DNA of 64,000 nt from Bordetella genomosp. 4 (GTDB lineage: Bacteria; Pseudomonadota; Gammaproteobacteria; Burkholderiales; Burkholderiaceae_B), in NCBI RefSeq assembly GCF_002261185.1, contig NZ_NEVQ01000020.1, positions 1-64,000 on the forward strand, given 5' to 3'. Below the pieces are notes generated by a model. It made no database searches, was not told the DNA's origin, and saw only the letters and a program-made list of their open reading frames with translations. Below are positions 8,293 through 16,597 of this stretch, one piece after another; positions within the stretch are counted from its first letter, which is position 1; each line of letters begins with the position of its first letter. Position numbers and translations under genes: made by a program.

Positions 8293-8537
8293 CATCACGC
8301 CGGTAGGCATCAATAAGCAACGGCTCCTCGATAATGAGTGATATAGGGCGGCAGATCCGGATACTTTCGCAGAACTGTTTTGCGTAACGACGGGGTAATC
8401 GGCCGCCCTGATAAAACTTATCATCGTCTCCTGAGACAACCCAATAATCGGCCCCCAGCGCCGATGCGTCTCGCCCACCCAGCTCTTGTGCCGCCAGGCA
8501 CAGTCGATGAGTCACGGCGGAACCGAGGAGAGAGACA

Positions 8538-9500
8538 ATGTTCAAGCCTATGCGCCGCAGCCTGATCACGGCCGGCACACTGATGATGTTTACCCGCCCG
8601 TTGCGTGCGGCGCCAAAGCCAGTAACGCTGATCGTTCCCTATGCGGCCGGCGGCCCCAATGATAATTTCGCACGATTGCTGGCCGAGAGCATGGGCGGCC
8701 AGCTGGGACGCTCATTCATCGTTGAAAACAGGCCTGGTGCTAACGGCATCATAGGCGCGACTTTCGCCGCGCGTGCCCCCGCGGACGGCAGCACACTGTT
8801 TATGGGCGGGTCGGGACCCATCTCGTTGAATATTCTGCTACGCCCGCAGTTGGCGTATGGATTCGACAGCTTTGAATCCGTCGCCATGCTGTTTGATGGC
8901 CCTCTGACCATCACAGTCTCTTCGAAGATCGGCGTCAATTCTCTCAAGGACCTGGTCGCCTATGCCCAAAGCACCAACCGTCCATTGACCTACGGTTCTC
9001 TGGGTCCCGGCAGTGTGACAGACTTGTATGGCCTGATACTGTCCAAAACGCTGGGGATACCCCTGACATCGGTGGCCTATAAAAGCACGCCTACCAGCCT
9101 GCTTGACCTCATCGCTGGACGCAATGACCTTTCTTATATGACGCCTATCGCGCTGGTCGATCATCAAAAATCGGGAGCGATAAAGATCCTGGCGCTGACC
9201 ACCAATCAGCGCGATCCCGCTTTGCCCGAGGTGCCCTGCGTCACGGAGTTGGGCTATCCTAAATTGCAGGCCAGTTATTGGACCGCCCTGCACGCGCCTA
9301 AAGGCACGCCAGCCAATATCATCCAGGAGTATTCAGCAGCCGCCATCAAGGCGGTCCAGTCCGACAGTTTTCGGCAGATGCTCGCGAGCAACGGGCAAAC
9401 AGAAAAGGCCGGCGGTCCTGAAAAGCTGGACGCGCAACTCCAAGCAGACCGTGCTTATTGGGGCGAAGTCATTACCGAGAATCACATCGTACTGGATTAA
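8538..9500 (+). CDS. Bug-family periplasmic binding protein (TctC-like)
   Basis: 320 residues with an N-terminal export signal (MFKPMRRSLITAGTLMMF, cleavage near RAA-P), then KPVTLIVPYAAGGPND and the conserved VENRPGANGIIGA. Binds a small carboxylate by family. A clear GAGGAG Shine-Dalgarno precedes the ATG. It stands alone: hydroxyacid dehydrogenase gene upstream (245 bp gap), own terminator downstream, and no TctAB permease nearby. The ligand cannot be inferred. Confidence 0.88.
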   Translation: MFKPMRRSLITAGTLMMFTRPLRAAPKPVTLIVPYAAGGPNDNFARLLAESMGGQLGRSFIVENRPGANGIIGATFAARAPADGSTLFMGGSGPISLNILLRPQLAYGFDSFESVAMLFDGPLTITVSSKIGVNSLKDLVAYAQSTNRPLTYGSLGPGSVTDLYGLILSKTLGIPLTSVAYKSTPTSLLDLIAGRNDLSYMTPIALVDHQKSGAIKILALTTNQRDPALPEVPCVTELGYPKLQASYWTALHAPKGTPANIIQEYSAAAIKAVQSDSFRQMLASNGQTEKAGGPEKLDAQLQADRAYWGEVITENHIVLD

Positions 9501-9551
9501 TAGCGATGCAAGAGGGATGGCGCCCGAGCGTCGTCCCATCCGTCAAAAAGA

Positions 9552-9582
9552 AGCCCGCCAGATATTGAACTGGCGGGCTTTC
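9552..9582 (+). terminator. intrinsic terminator between convergent genes
   Basis: AGCCCGCCAG (9552-9561) pairs perfectly with CTGGCGGGCT (9570-9579) around an 8-nt loop. It lies 52 bp after the Bug gene stop and just before the end of the convergent flavin reductase gene. The downstream T tract is short (TTT then C), so it may act in both directions. Confidence 0.75.
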
Positions 9583-9603
9583 CCCTACTCGGCAATTATT
9601 CTT

Positions 9604-10401
9604 TTACTGTAAGTACGCGGGCGCGATACGATGTGTGGCCGCATTGAAATTGATGACCGGCTGCGCCTGACGGCACGATGTCTTGCGAATCTTGCCGACG
9701 ATGAAATCGTGCGTGCCCAGCACCTCGGTGCACACAATCTCACACTCGATGCTGGCCACGGCATCGGTGAGCACCATCCCCCCTTGCTCACCCGCGACCC
9801 AGCTGCCTTGCGAGAATCGCGGCATCCCTTGCGGCTGCCTCAGAAAGGTCTCGATGACATCACCGTGGTCTTCGCCCAGGATGTTCGCCACAAAGCGTCC
9901 GCTATTGAGCAGGCTGCTCCGGGCCGACGAGGTCTGCTGCAAAAAGAATCCCACCATGGGAGGCTCAGCGGAGATCGACGTCAAGCTTGAAACGATCAAT
10001 CCGGCCGGCGCGTCGCCATCACCGGTCGTCACCGCACTGATGCCCGCCGGCAAGGCCCGCATGGCGGCCTTGAAATCGTCCAATGACACGACCTCGTCGC
10101 GCTCGTTCAGCACCATATGCGCACGGATGTCGCCACGGTCGTCTACCCAGCCGTGAGTCGATGCGTACTGCACCATGGCGGAAAATCCAGCCTCCCACTC
10201 GGGATCGCCAGCGTGCTGCGACAGGAATCGCAATACGGACGGCGACAGACGTATGTGTTGATCGTCCTCTCGACGCCCTACCCGCGCAATCGCCTGCTCC
10301 AAACGTTCTTGCGGCTGTGGATCTACGAGCACATCCAGGCGTTTGAAATCGGCCGGATCGCGCAAGCTGATGGATCCTGCGTTACTCAGGTATATCCGCA
10401 T
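9604..10401 (-). CDS. flavin reductase-domain protein with N-terminal extension
   Basis: 265 residues. The C-terminal ~155 residues (from FKAAMRALPAGISAVTT) are a flavin-reductase-like FMN-binding domain with the typical GLIVSSLTSISAEPPMVGF and NILGEDH blocks. It supplies reduced flavin to a partner oxygenase by NAD(P)H oxidation. The first ~105 residues form an extra domain that I do not recognise. It lies 11 bp after the luciferase-like monooxygenase gene on the same strand, so the pair is very probably a two-component flavin monooxygenase. Substrate unknown. Confidence 0.8.
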   Translation of the reverse strand: MRIYLSNAGSISLRDPADFKRLDVLVDPQPQERLEQAIARVGRREDDQHIRLSPSVLRFLSQHAGDPEWEAGFSAMVQYASTHGWVDDRGDIRAHMVLNERDEVVSLDDFKAAMRALPAGISAVTTGDGDAPAGLIVSSLTSISAEPPMVGFFLQQTSSARSSLLNSGRFVANILGEDHGDVIETFLRQPQGMPRFSQGSWVAGEQGGMVLTDAVASIECEIVCTEVLGTHDFIVGKIRKTSCRQAQPVINFNAATHRIAPAYLQ

Positions 10402-10412
10402 GGTTCGCCTCC

Positions 10413-11477
10413 TCAGGCTGCCGTCGCCGGCTGCTCAATCTCTTTACGAATTGCCGGGATGATCTTGTCGCCCCAGAGCTCGATCTGTTTGAGCATGGTT
10501 TTCTGATCAAAATCGCCCAGCTGTGTTTGCAGCGCAATATGCTTGGGCCGCAAGATGCTGATTTCTTCCAGCATCTTGTCGATGACCTCATTGACCGATC
10601 CGACCGGCAGGTTTTGGCGGAGTTGTTCAAAGGTCGGGTCGGTCTCGGACGGAACCTCTTTCACCATATAGCCATCGTCGCTCTGCGCACGGCGATACTT
10701 CAAGCTTTCCGAGATGCGTCGTTGGAAGCGGGCGCAATCCAGATAGGCATCGATCTCGGCCTTACTGTCCGAAGCGTAGCCGCAACGCAAGAAACCGAAT
10801 TTCACGTCACGATCCAGGTCCTTGCCATTGGCTTGAGCGACGCCTTCCAGGCGTGCGCGCAATTCCGCAATCCCTTCATTGCCCTTGAGCAACGCGGTTA
10901 CGAACAGATTATGTCCTTCGCGCACGCCTCGCCCCAAAGTGACAGGATTGCCCGAGGTGATCCACAACGGGGGCATCGGATCCTGCAGGCAACGTACCGC
11001 GATGGAGCTGGGCGGAATCTTCAGATGCTCACCCTCGTGCTCGAAGATCTTTTGAGTCAGGCCCTTGGGAATCAGATCCAGGAACTCGTTGAAAATCGCG
11101 CCCGATTCAGCGATCTTTACGCCGAAACGCTCGAACTCGAACTCTTGGTAGCCTGAGCCGACTCCCAGATCCAGCCGGCCGTTTGACACCGTGTCTACAA
11201 AACCCACCTCGGCCAGGAAACGCGCCGGGTGATACAACGGTAAAATGCACACCGCCGTTCCCAAGCGAATACGCTGCGTCTTGGCCGCCGCGTGGGCAAT
11301 GGTCATCAAGGGCGAAGGCGACAAAGAGTAGTTATTGAAATGGTGCTCCGCGTACCAAGCATTATTGAACCCAGCCTGCTCGGCCACCACGGTCTGTTCG
11401 ATAGAGTTGTTAATGACCTGCTTGGACGACTGGTGGTAACCTCGCTGCTGCGCCAGGATGAATACGCCGAATTCCAT
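10413..11477 (-). CDS. LLM-class flavin-dependent monooxygenase
   Basis: 354-residue bacterial-luciferase-like protein with family blocks NAWYAEHHF (~40-48), a TAVCILPLYHPARFLAEV block and LDLGVGSGYQ. It uses reduced flavin and O2 to oxidise a substrate that the sequence does not reveal. The downstream flavin reductase is its probable partner. A strong AGGAGG Shine-Dalgarno precedes the ATG at 11477. The gene diverges from a LysR-type regulator, with an inverted repeat (11485-11511) between them. Confidence 0.87.
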   Translation of the reverse strand: MEFGVFILAQQRGYHQSSKQVINNSIEQTVVAEQAGFNNAWYAEHHFNNYSLSPSPLMTIAHAAAKTQRIRLGTAVCILPLYHPARFLAEVGFVDTVSNGRLDLGVGSGYQEFEFERFGVKIAESGAIFNEFLDLIPKGLTQKIFEHEGEHLKIPPSSIAVRCLQDPMPPLWITSGNPVTLGRGVREGHNLFVTALLKGNEGIAELRARLEGVAQANGKDLDRDVKFGFLRCGYASDSKAEIDAYLDCARFQRRISESLKYRRAQSDDGYMVKEVPSETDPTFEQLRQNLPVGSVNEVIDKMLEEISILRPKHIALQTQLGDFDQKTMLKQIELWGDKIIPAIRKEIEQPATAA

Positions 11478-11484
11478 AATGCCT

Positions 11485-11511
11485 CCTCAAAAATCGCATG
11501 ATGCTTTGAGG
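11485..11511. promoter_or_regulatory. inverted repeat, candidate LysR-type operator
   Basis: CCTCAAA (11485-11491) and TTTGAGG (11505-11511) are perfect 7-bp arms separated by 13 bp, in the divergent region between the monooxygenase and the LysR-type gene. The left arm overlaps the monooxygenase Shine-Dalgarno sequence, so the symmetry may be partly accidental. Confidence 0.35.
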
Positions 11512-11583
11512 AAATTCTAGATGCCGGGCATCCCTTACTGGAATACAAGAAAAGCGGCGTTCTGTGATGCATAAAATGGAGGA

Positions 11584-12534
11584 ATGATGGACAGATTACG
11601 CGCAATGGAGCTTTTTTTATCCATTTCAAAAACAGAGAGCTTCTCAGAAACCGCGCGTCAGTTTGGGGTTTCGGCCACCTCCGTTTCCCGCATGATCACG
11701 GACTTTGAAAGTGAACTGAACGTCAAACTGTTGCTGCGCTCTACGCGGCAGGTCGTACTGACCGAGGCCGGCCAGGAATACGCGCGCGAACTGGAAGGGA
11801 TTCTCTGGAACATAGACCAGGCCCATCGGAACATTACCGAGATCCGCGCCGCCCCCAAGGGCACGCTGCGCGTGCACTCCAGAATGATGTTCGGCCTGGG
11901 CGTGCTGCCGCCCTTGGTCGCGGCATTCCGGCAGAAGTATCCCGATATTCATATCGAGCTGGTGCTCTCCGAAGCCAAAACGGACCTCAGACGCAACAAT
12001 TTCGATATCGATTTTCGGATCTCGCCCCCGGTAGAGGCGAGCCTAAAACGGCGCATTTTGTTCAAAAGCGAGCGTTATCTCGTGGCGTCCCCGGCCTATC
12101 TGGCCAAGCGCGCGCGGCCCGAACGGCCCGCAGACATCGCCCAGCATGACTGTCTGGCCTATCTCTTGCCTGGTGATCAATATCGCTGGCGGTTCAAGCA
12201 GGCTGACGCCATTGAAGAGGTCCTCATCACCCCCCGGCACGTCACAAATAACGGCGTAGCTCTGTTGGAATTGGCCCGTCTTGGCGAGGGCGTCGCCTTG
12301 CTCGACGATTACACCGTGCACCATGATATTGCCCGCGGCACACTGATCCGCCTGTGCCCGGAATACCGCGTCACGAACACGACCTTCGAAGAAGGTATGT
12401 ACGCGACCATACTGGACACGGCCATGATCCCGGCCAAAATACGGCTATTCCTGGACTTCGTGGCCTCTCATGTCTCTGGAGACGAGCTCCGCTTTACCGC
12501 CTACGGTAAATCCACGGCGACAGATAGCGACTAG
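11584..12534 (+). CDS. LysR-family transcriptional regulator
   Basis: 316 residues. The winged helix-turn-helix occupies residues ~1-60 (ETARQFGVSATSVSRMITDFE), followed by the linker helix and a two-lobed effector domain. The divergent flavin monooxygenase genes are its likely target. Its stop codon overlaps that of the convergent SMP-30 gene (shared CTAG at 12531-12534), so there is no room for a separate terminator. The effector is unknown. Confidence 0.9.
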   Translation: MMDRLRAMELFLSISKTESFSETARQFGVSATSVSRMITDFESELNVKLLLRSTRQVVLTEAGQEYARELEGILWNIDQAHRNITEIRAAPKGTLRVHSRMMFGLGVLPPLVAAFRQKYPDIHIELVLSEAKTDLRRNNFDIDFRISPPVEASLKRRILFKSERYLVASPAYLAKRARPERPADIAQHDCLAYLLPGDQYRWRFKQADAIEEVLITPRHVTNNGVALLELARLGEGVALLDDYTVHHDIARGTLIRLCPEYRVTNTTFEEGMYATILDTAMIPAKIRLFLDFVASHVSGDELRFTAYGKSTATDSD

Positions 12535-13409
12535 ACCCCAATAGAACAACGCGGCCGCGGCGCGCCGCGGTAACCGCTGCCCTCTATGCGCAGCAAGGCG
12601 CCATCGAGCCTCCCTTCTGCCTTCAAACGGCCGCTGTCGCTGATTGTGGTGACAAATACATCTGCCAAGTCGGGCCCTCCAAAACACAGCGAAGCAGGAT
12701 GCTTGACTGGCAGATCAATGCGATCGGTCAGCACGCCTGCCGCATCAAATCGTGCAATAGCTCCTATGTGAACCAACGCGGTCCATAATCCGCCGCTGCT
12801 GTCGAAACAACAGCCGTCTGGAGCCGTTCCCAAGCTTTCAGTATCGACAAAAACACGACGGTCGCTCAGAACGGCGTCATGCCCGATCGTGTAGCGGTAG
12901 ATCTTTCGTTGACTGCTATCTGCCACGAAGAACAATGGCAGTTCTGGATGAACTACCGGCCCATTGACCACACCGAATCCTCGGGCGAGTCGCGTCAACT
13001 GTCCCTGCCGGCTCACATGAAACAACCCACCCAAGGGCTCCTCGCCTGGCTGCCGGAATATATGCATGGTGCCAGCAACAAAGCTGCCGTCGGGCAGCGG
13101 CGCCCCATCATTCAGCCGCAAATTGGGATGACTATCTCCGATATGACCGAGTATCCGCAAACTCCGGTCAGCCAATCCATACAGGCCGAACTCTGATTTC
13201 AGTGCCACCACCAGCTCGTCCGTCGCATTCAGCGCAAAGGACCCTATTGGTGCGGGCAGCTCGTAAGTCTCCGATACCCCCGTCTGCACGTCAATGCTGT
13301 GGATCTCCCCTTTGCGGCAATCCGCCATCCACAGTCGGCCATTTTCCGCGTCCCAGACCGGGCACTCCCCAAGAGCAGCCCGTAATTGTCCTATGCGCGT
13401 GATTTTCAT
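12531..13409 (-). CDS. SMP-30/gluconolactonase-family lactonase
   Basis: 292-residue six-bladed beta-propeller. Likely metal ligands are the Glu in LGECPVWD (near the N-terminus), the Asn in GVVNGPVV and the Asp in APDGCCFD, matching the Glu-Asn-Asp site of senescence-marker-30 lactonases. It hydrolyses sugar or other lactones by family. The ATG at 13409 is chosen because GGAAAA lies ~10 nt upstream; longer starts (13427, 13442) lack a ribosome site. It is transcribed away from the CoA-pathway operon and ends against the LysR gene. Its pathway partner is unclear. Confidence 0.82.
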   Translation of the reverse strand: MKITRIGQLRAALGECPVWDAENGRLWMADCRKGEIHSIDVQTGVSETYELPAPIGSFALNATDELVVALKSEFGLYGLADRSLRILGHIGDSHPNLRLNDGAPLPDGSFVAGTMHIFRQPGEEPLGGLFHVSRQGQLTRLARGFGVVNGPVVHPELPLFFVADSSQRKIYRYTIGHDAVLSDRRVFVDTESLGTAPDGCCFDSSGGLWTALVHIGAIARFDAAGVLTDRIDLPVKHPASLCFGGPDLADVFVTTISDSGRLKAEGRLDGALLRIEGSGYRGAPRPRCSIGV

Positions 13410-13549
13410 CTGCTTTTCCGGCTCCATTTCGGATGGTTTCAAGGGGGATCAGAGCCCATATCGTATCGGTTGCCATTGCACGGGAATATGCCGCTTTTGC
13501 GCAGAACACAACCAACTTTTCCGATGTAAATCTGTACAAATCGCGTCCA

Positions 13550-13555
13550 TATAAT
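13550..13555 (+). promoter_or_regulatory. candidate -10 box (TATAAT) of the CoA-pathway operon
   Basis: A perfect TATAAT lies 67 bp upstream of the leader ATG at 13622. No good TTGACA-like box was found 16-18 bp upstream, so an activator may be needed. The preceding GATGTAAATCTGTACAAATC is AT-rich and partly repetitive. Confidence 0.4.
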
Positions 13556-13621
13556 CAAAAAAAGCGCTGCGGGCCCGATATGAAACCAAGCAGCTTATGT
13601 ATTTCGAATCAGGAGACTCTC

Positions 13622-13687
13622 ATGCCGCGTGTGCGCCATCAAAGGTATTCGCCGTGTGTCCTCCTCAAATCAGGAGCGAAAAATTGA
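13622..13687 (+). CDS. putative 21-residue leader peptide
   Basis: ATG at 13622 is preceded by AGGAG (13611-13615) at ideal spacing and runs 21 codons (MPRVRHQRYSPCVLLKSGAK-N) to a TGA at 13685-13687. That stop overlaps the TTG start of the crotonase gene (TTGA at 13684-13687), the arrangement used for translational coupling. The peptide is basic and has no known family. CTCCT (13661-13665) can also pair with the crotonase Shine-Dalgarno AGGAG (13672-13676), so translation of the leader could open that site. This could be a regulatory leader or simply chance. Confidence 0.35.
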   Translation: MPRVRHQRYSPCVLLKSGAKN

Positions 13688-14454
13688 GCGACACATCTGT
13701 CATACTGGAAGTCAACGAAGGGGTGGCACTCGTCACCCTGAATCGGGCCCCTGTCAATGCCCTGAACCGCGACATGCGACGCCGTATTGTCGCGATTTTC
13801 GATGAGATCTCAGAACGCGAAGACATCCGCTGCGCCGTATTGACCGGCGCAGGCAAAGTATTCTGCGCCGGCGCCGACCTGAAAGACCGCCCCAGCGCCG
13901 ATATCGCGGGCGACTTTCTGGAGCACAATCGCATCACCCGTGAGACCGGCAATGCGATCCGGGAATGCGCCAAGCCCGTCATTGCGGCAGTGAATGGCAC
14001 AGCACTGGGCGCAGGACTGGGTTTGATGGCGGCGTGCGACATCATGTACGCATCAGACGATGCCACTTTTGGCATGCCCGAGATTAACGTGGGGTTGGCA
14101 GGCGGCGCGTCCATGTTGCGCACCCTCGTCGGCCGCTCCACCCTGCGCAGAATGTTCTTTACCGGCCAGCGCCTGAGCGCTCACGACTTATTGCGCCGCA
14201 ATGTCCTGGAGGACGTCCTGCCCGCCGAGGAATTGCTGCCCACAGCGTTGGCCTTGGCACACGAAATTGCCTCGAAAGCCCCCCTGGCAGTCGTCTATGC
14301 AAAACGCGCAGCCAATATGGTCGATCTCATGCCGCAGCGCGACGCATATCGTTTCGAACAAGATTTCACCATGGCGCTGGCCAAGACCGAGGACGCGAAG
14401 GAAGCCCGCATGGCCTTCCTGGAAAAGCGTAAGCCGCAGTTCAAAGGACGCTAA
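13684..14454 (+). CDS. enoyl-CoA hydratase/isomerase (crotonase family)
   Basis: 256 residues from a TTG start at 13684, chosen because AGGAG lies 7 nt upstream and the family N-terminus (VILEVNEGVALVTLNRA) begins just after it. Oxyanion-hole motifs CAGADL (61-66) and GAGLGL (109-114) bind the acyl-CoA carbonyl. E133 (MPEINVGL) matches one catalytic glutamate, but the position of the second crotonase glutamate is arginine (LRRMFFTG), so it may be an isomerase or specialised hydratase. First large gene of an operon for CoA-thioester catabolism. Confidence 0.85.
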   Translation: MSDTSVILEVNEGVALVTLNRAPVNALNRDMRRRIVAIFDEISEREDIRCAVLTGAGKVFCAGADLKDRPSADIAGDFLEHNRITRETGNAIRECAKPVIAAVNGTALGAGLGLMAACDIMYASDDATFGMPEINVGLAGGASMLRTLVGRSTLRRMFFTGQRLSAHDLLRRNVLEDVLPAEELLPTALALAHEIASKAPLAVVYAKRAANMVDLMPQRDAYRFEQDFTMALAKTEDAKEARMAFLEKRKPQFKGR

Positions 14455-14456
14455 GC

Positions 14457-16589
14457 ATGCTGCAACCATCCCAACGGCCCGGACAGGGTCTGGCGCCGTT
14501 CTTCGAAGCCCAAGGCATCGCCATTGTCGGCGCATCGGATGATCCTACCAAGATCGGCGGACGCCCCGTCAGCATGCTCATCAAATACGGATATGCCGGC
14601 CCCGTCTATCCCATCAACCCTAAGGGGGGAACGATTCAGGGACTGTCCGCATATCCGTCCGTCTTGGCAACGCCCACGGCGCCTGACCTGGCCATCCTCG
14701 CTGTGCCCGCAGGGGCAACGATTGCCGCAGTGCGCGAGTGTGGTGAACGCGGCGTCAAAGCAGCCATCGTATTGTCTTCAGGGTTTACCGAAGCAGGCAC
14801 CGAAGGCGCGGCCCTGCAGACAGAACTGGTGGCCATCGCACGGGAATACGGCATGCGCGTTCTCGGACCAAATTGCCTGGGCGCGGTCAATGTCGCCGAC
14901 AAGCTGATCGGCTCTTTTTCGATCGCCCTGGAGGAAAACATGCCTCCCGTCGGGCAGGTAGGCATTGTCTCGCAATCCGGGAACGTCGGCAGCTACACCA
15001 TGCAGAGCGTGGCGCGCCGCGGCCTGGGCGTCAGCCGCTTTATCGCGACCGGCAACGAAGCCGATGTCGATGTTGCAGACGGCATTGCAGCGCTGGCCGA
15101 GGATGATGGCACTCGCATCATCCTATGCTGCATGGAAACATGCCGCCACGCCGATCGCTTGATCGAAGCGTTGCGCATCGCCCGTGAACGCGGCAAGCTC
15201 GTGATCGTATTGAAAATCGGCTCGACCGCAGAGGGCCAGGCAGCCGCCGCCTCGCACACCGGCGCATTGACCAGCTCAGACGCCGTGTTCGACGCGGTGT
15301 TCCGCCGTCAAGGCGTACTACGCGTCCGCTCGGTCGAAGCCTTGATCGACATCGGCCATGCCGCGTCGCTCCTGATGCCCAACCGGCTGCCTCAGACAAA
15401 CGGCGTGACACTCGTGGCCGCCTCGGGAGGCTTTGGCATCATGATGGCTGATGCCATGAGCGAAGCCGGCCTGCAACTGCCGGCACTGGCAGACTCGACA
15501 AAGTCACGTATCCGTGAAGCCGTACCGACGGCCAGCACAGGGAACCCTGTCGATGCGTCGGCGCAGATGTCGGCCCGTCCCGACATCCTGCTGAAGATGT
15601 TGACCGCCCTGTTAGAGGATCCCGCCGAGAGCACATTGGTGCTGCTGCTGTCGCTCTCGCTCTACAACAAGCGGCTGCGAGGCATCTACCTGGAAGCCCT
15701 CACGCAAGTACGCGCCAGTCATCCCGATAGGCTGCTGATGGTCATCAGTCAAGGCCCGGCCGAAGCCGTCGAACAGATCAACGCGTTAGGCATCCCCGTA
15801 TTCCCTTCGATCGACGCGGCTGCCAGCGGGCTGGCGGGATTGGTGCGACTGGGACAACTCGCGCATGCGCCGATACATATCCCGACTCGATCGGCTGCCG
15901 AACCGGTCGATCCCGCCGTGTTTCGCAGCGAGTTTCACGCCAAACGAGCACTCGCAGCAGTCGGCATCGACGTTCCCAGCGAAGCCATCGTCACCTCTGC
16001 CGACGACGCGGTACGCGCTGCGGAATCAACCGGTTATCCCGTTGTGCTCAAGATTGTCTCTGAGGACATTGCGCATAAAACCGAAGTCGGCGGCGTCGCA
16101 CTGCATCTGCATGATGCGGAGGCAGTCCGGACAGCGTACGCCAATATTCTCGATAGCGTCGGCCGGCATGCGCCCGACGCCCGTATCGAAGGCATACTCG
16201 TCGCGCCGATGGTTCAAGGTGGCACGGAGTTGATTGCCGGCGTCTCGCAGGACGCCGTCTTTGGCCCTGTGGTCATGGTCGGCATGGGCGGTATTTACGC
16301 CGAGATACTGAAAGACGTCGCCTTGCAAGCCGCACCGGTCAGCGAAGACGAAGCCGCCGACATGATTCGGTCGCTGAAGATGTTTCCCCTGCTGGATGGA
16401 GCACGCGGTCAAGCCAAAGCCGATATTGCAGCAGCGGCACGCACGGTGGCACGCTTATCCGAGTATGCCTATCGGCATCGCGACGACATCGCGGAAATCG
16501 ACATGAATCCGATTCTGGTTCGCCCGCAGGGCCAGGGCACGATCGTGCTCGACGCGTTGATGATCCCTGTTTCTGCATCTGCTCGCTGA
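14457..16589 (+). CDS. ADP-forming acyl-CoA synthetase (acetate-CoA ligase family)
   Basis: 710-residue fused protein. It has an N-terminal CoA-binding Rossmann domain (~15-140, IAIVGASDDPTKIGGRP), a succinyl-CoA-ligase-like domain carrying the phospho-histidine region SHTGALTSSD (H267), and a C-terminal ATP-grasp domain (~480-705, with GYPVVLKIVSEDIAHKTEVG). It joins a carboxylic acid to CoA with ATP to ADP. It starts 2 bp after the crotonase stop. In this operon it would activate the substrate acid or recover ATP from a product acyl-CoA; the acid is unknown. Confidence 0.87.
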   Translation: MLQPSQRPGQGLAPFFEAQGIAIVGASDDPTKIGGRPVSMLIKYGYAGPVYPINPKGGTIQGLSAYPSVLATPTAPDLAILAVPAGATIAAVRECGERGVKAAIVLSSGFTEAGTEGAALQTELVAIAREYGMRVLGPNCLGAVNVADKLIGSFSIALEENMPPVGQVGIVSQSGNVGSYTMQSVARRGLGVSRFIATGNEADVDVADGIAALAEDDGTRIILCCMETCRHADRLIEALRIARERGKLVIVLKIGSTAEGQAAAASHTGALTSSDAVFDAVFRRQGVLRVRSVEALIDIGHAASLLMPNRLPQTNGVTLVAASGGFGIMMADAMSEAGLQLPALADSTKSRIREAVPTASTGNPVDASAQMSARPDILLKMLTALLEDPAESTLVLLLSLSLYNKRLRGIYLEALTQVRASHPDRLLMVISQGPAEAVEQINALGIPVFPSIDAAASGLAGLVRLGQLAHAPIHIPTRSAAEPVDPAVFRSEFHAKRALAAVGIDVPSEAIVTSADDAVRAAESTGYPVVLKIVSEDIAHKTEVGGVALHLHDAEAVRTAYANILDSVGRHAPDARIEGILVAPMVQGGTELIAGVSQDAVFGPVVMVGMGGIYAEILKDVALQAAPVSEDEAADMIRSLKMFPLLDGARGQAKADIAAAARTVARLSEYAYRHRDDIAEIDMNPILVRPQGQGTIVLDALMIPVSASAR

Positions 16590-16597
16590 GGAATAGC

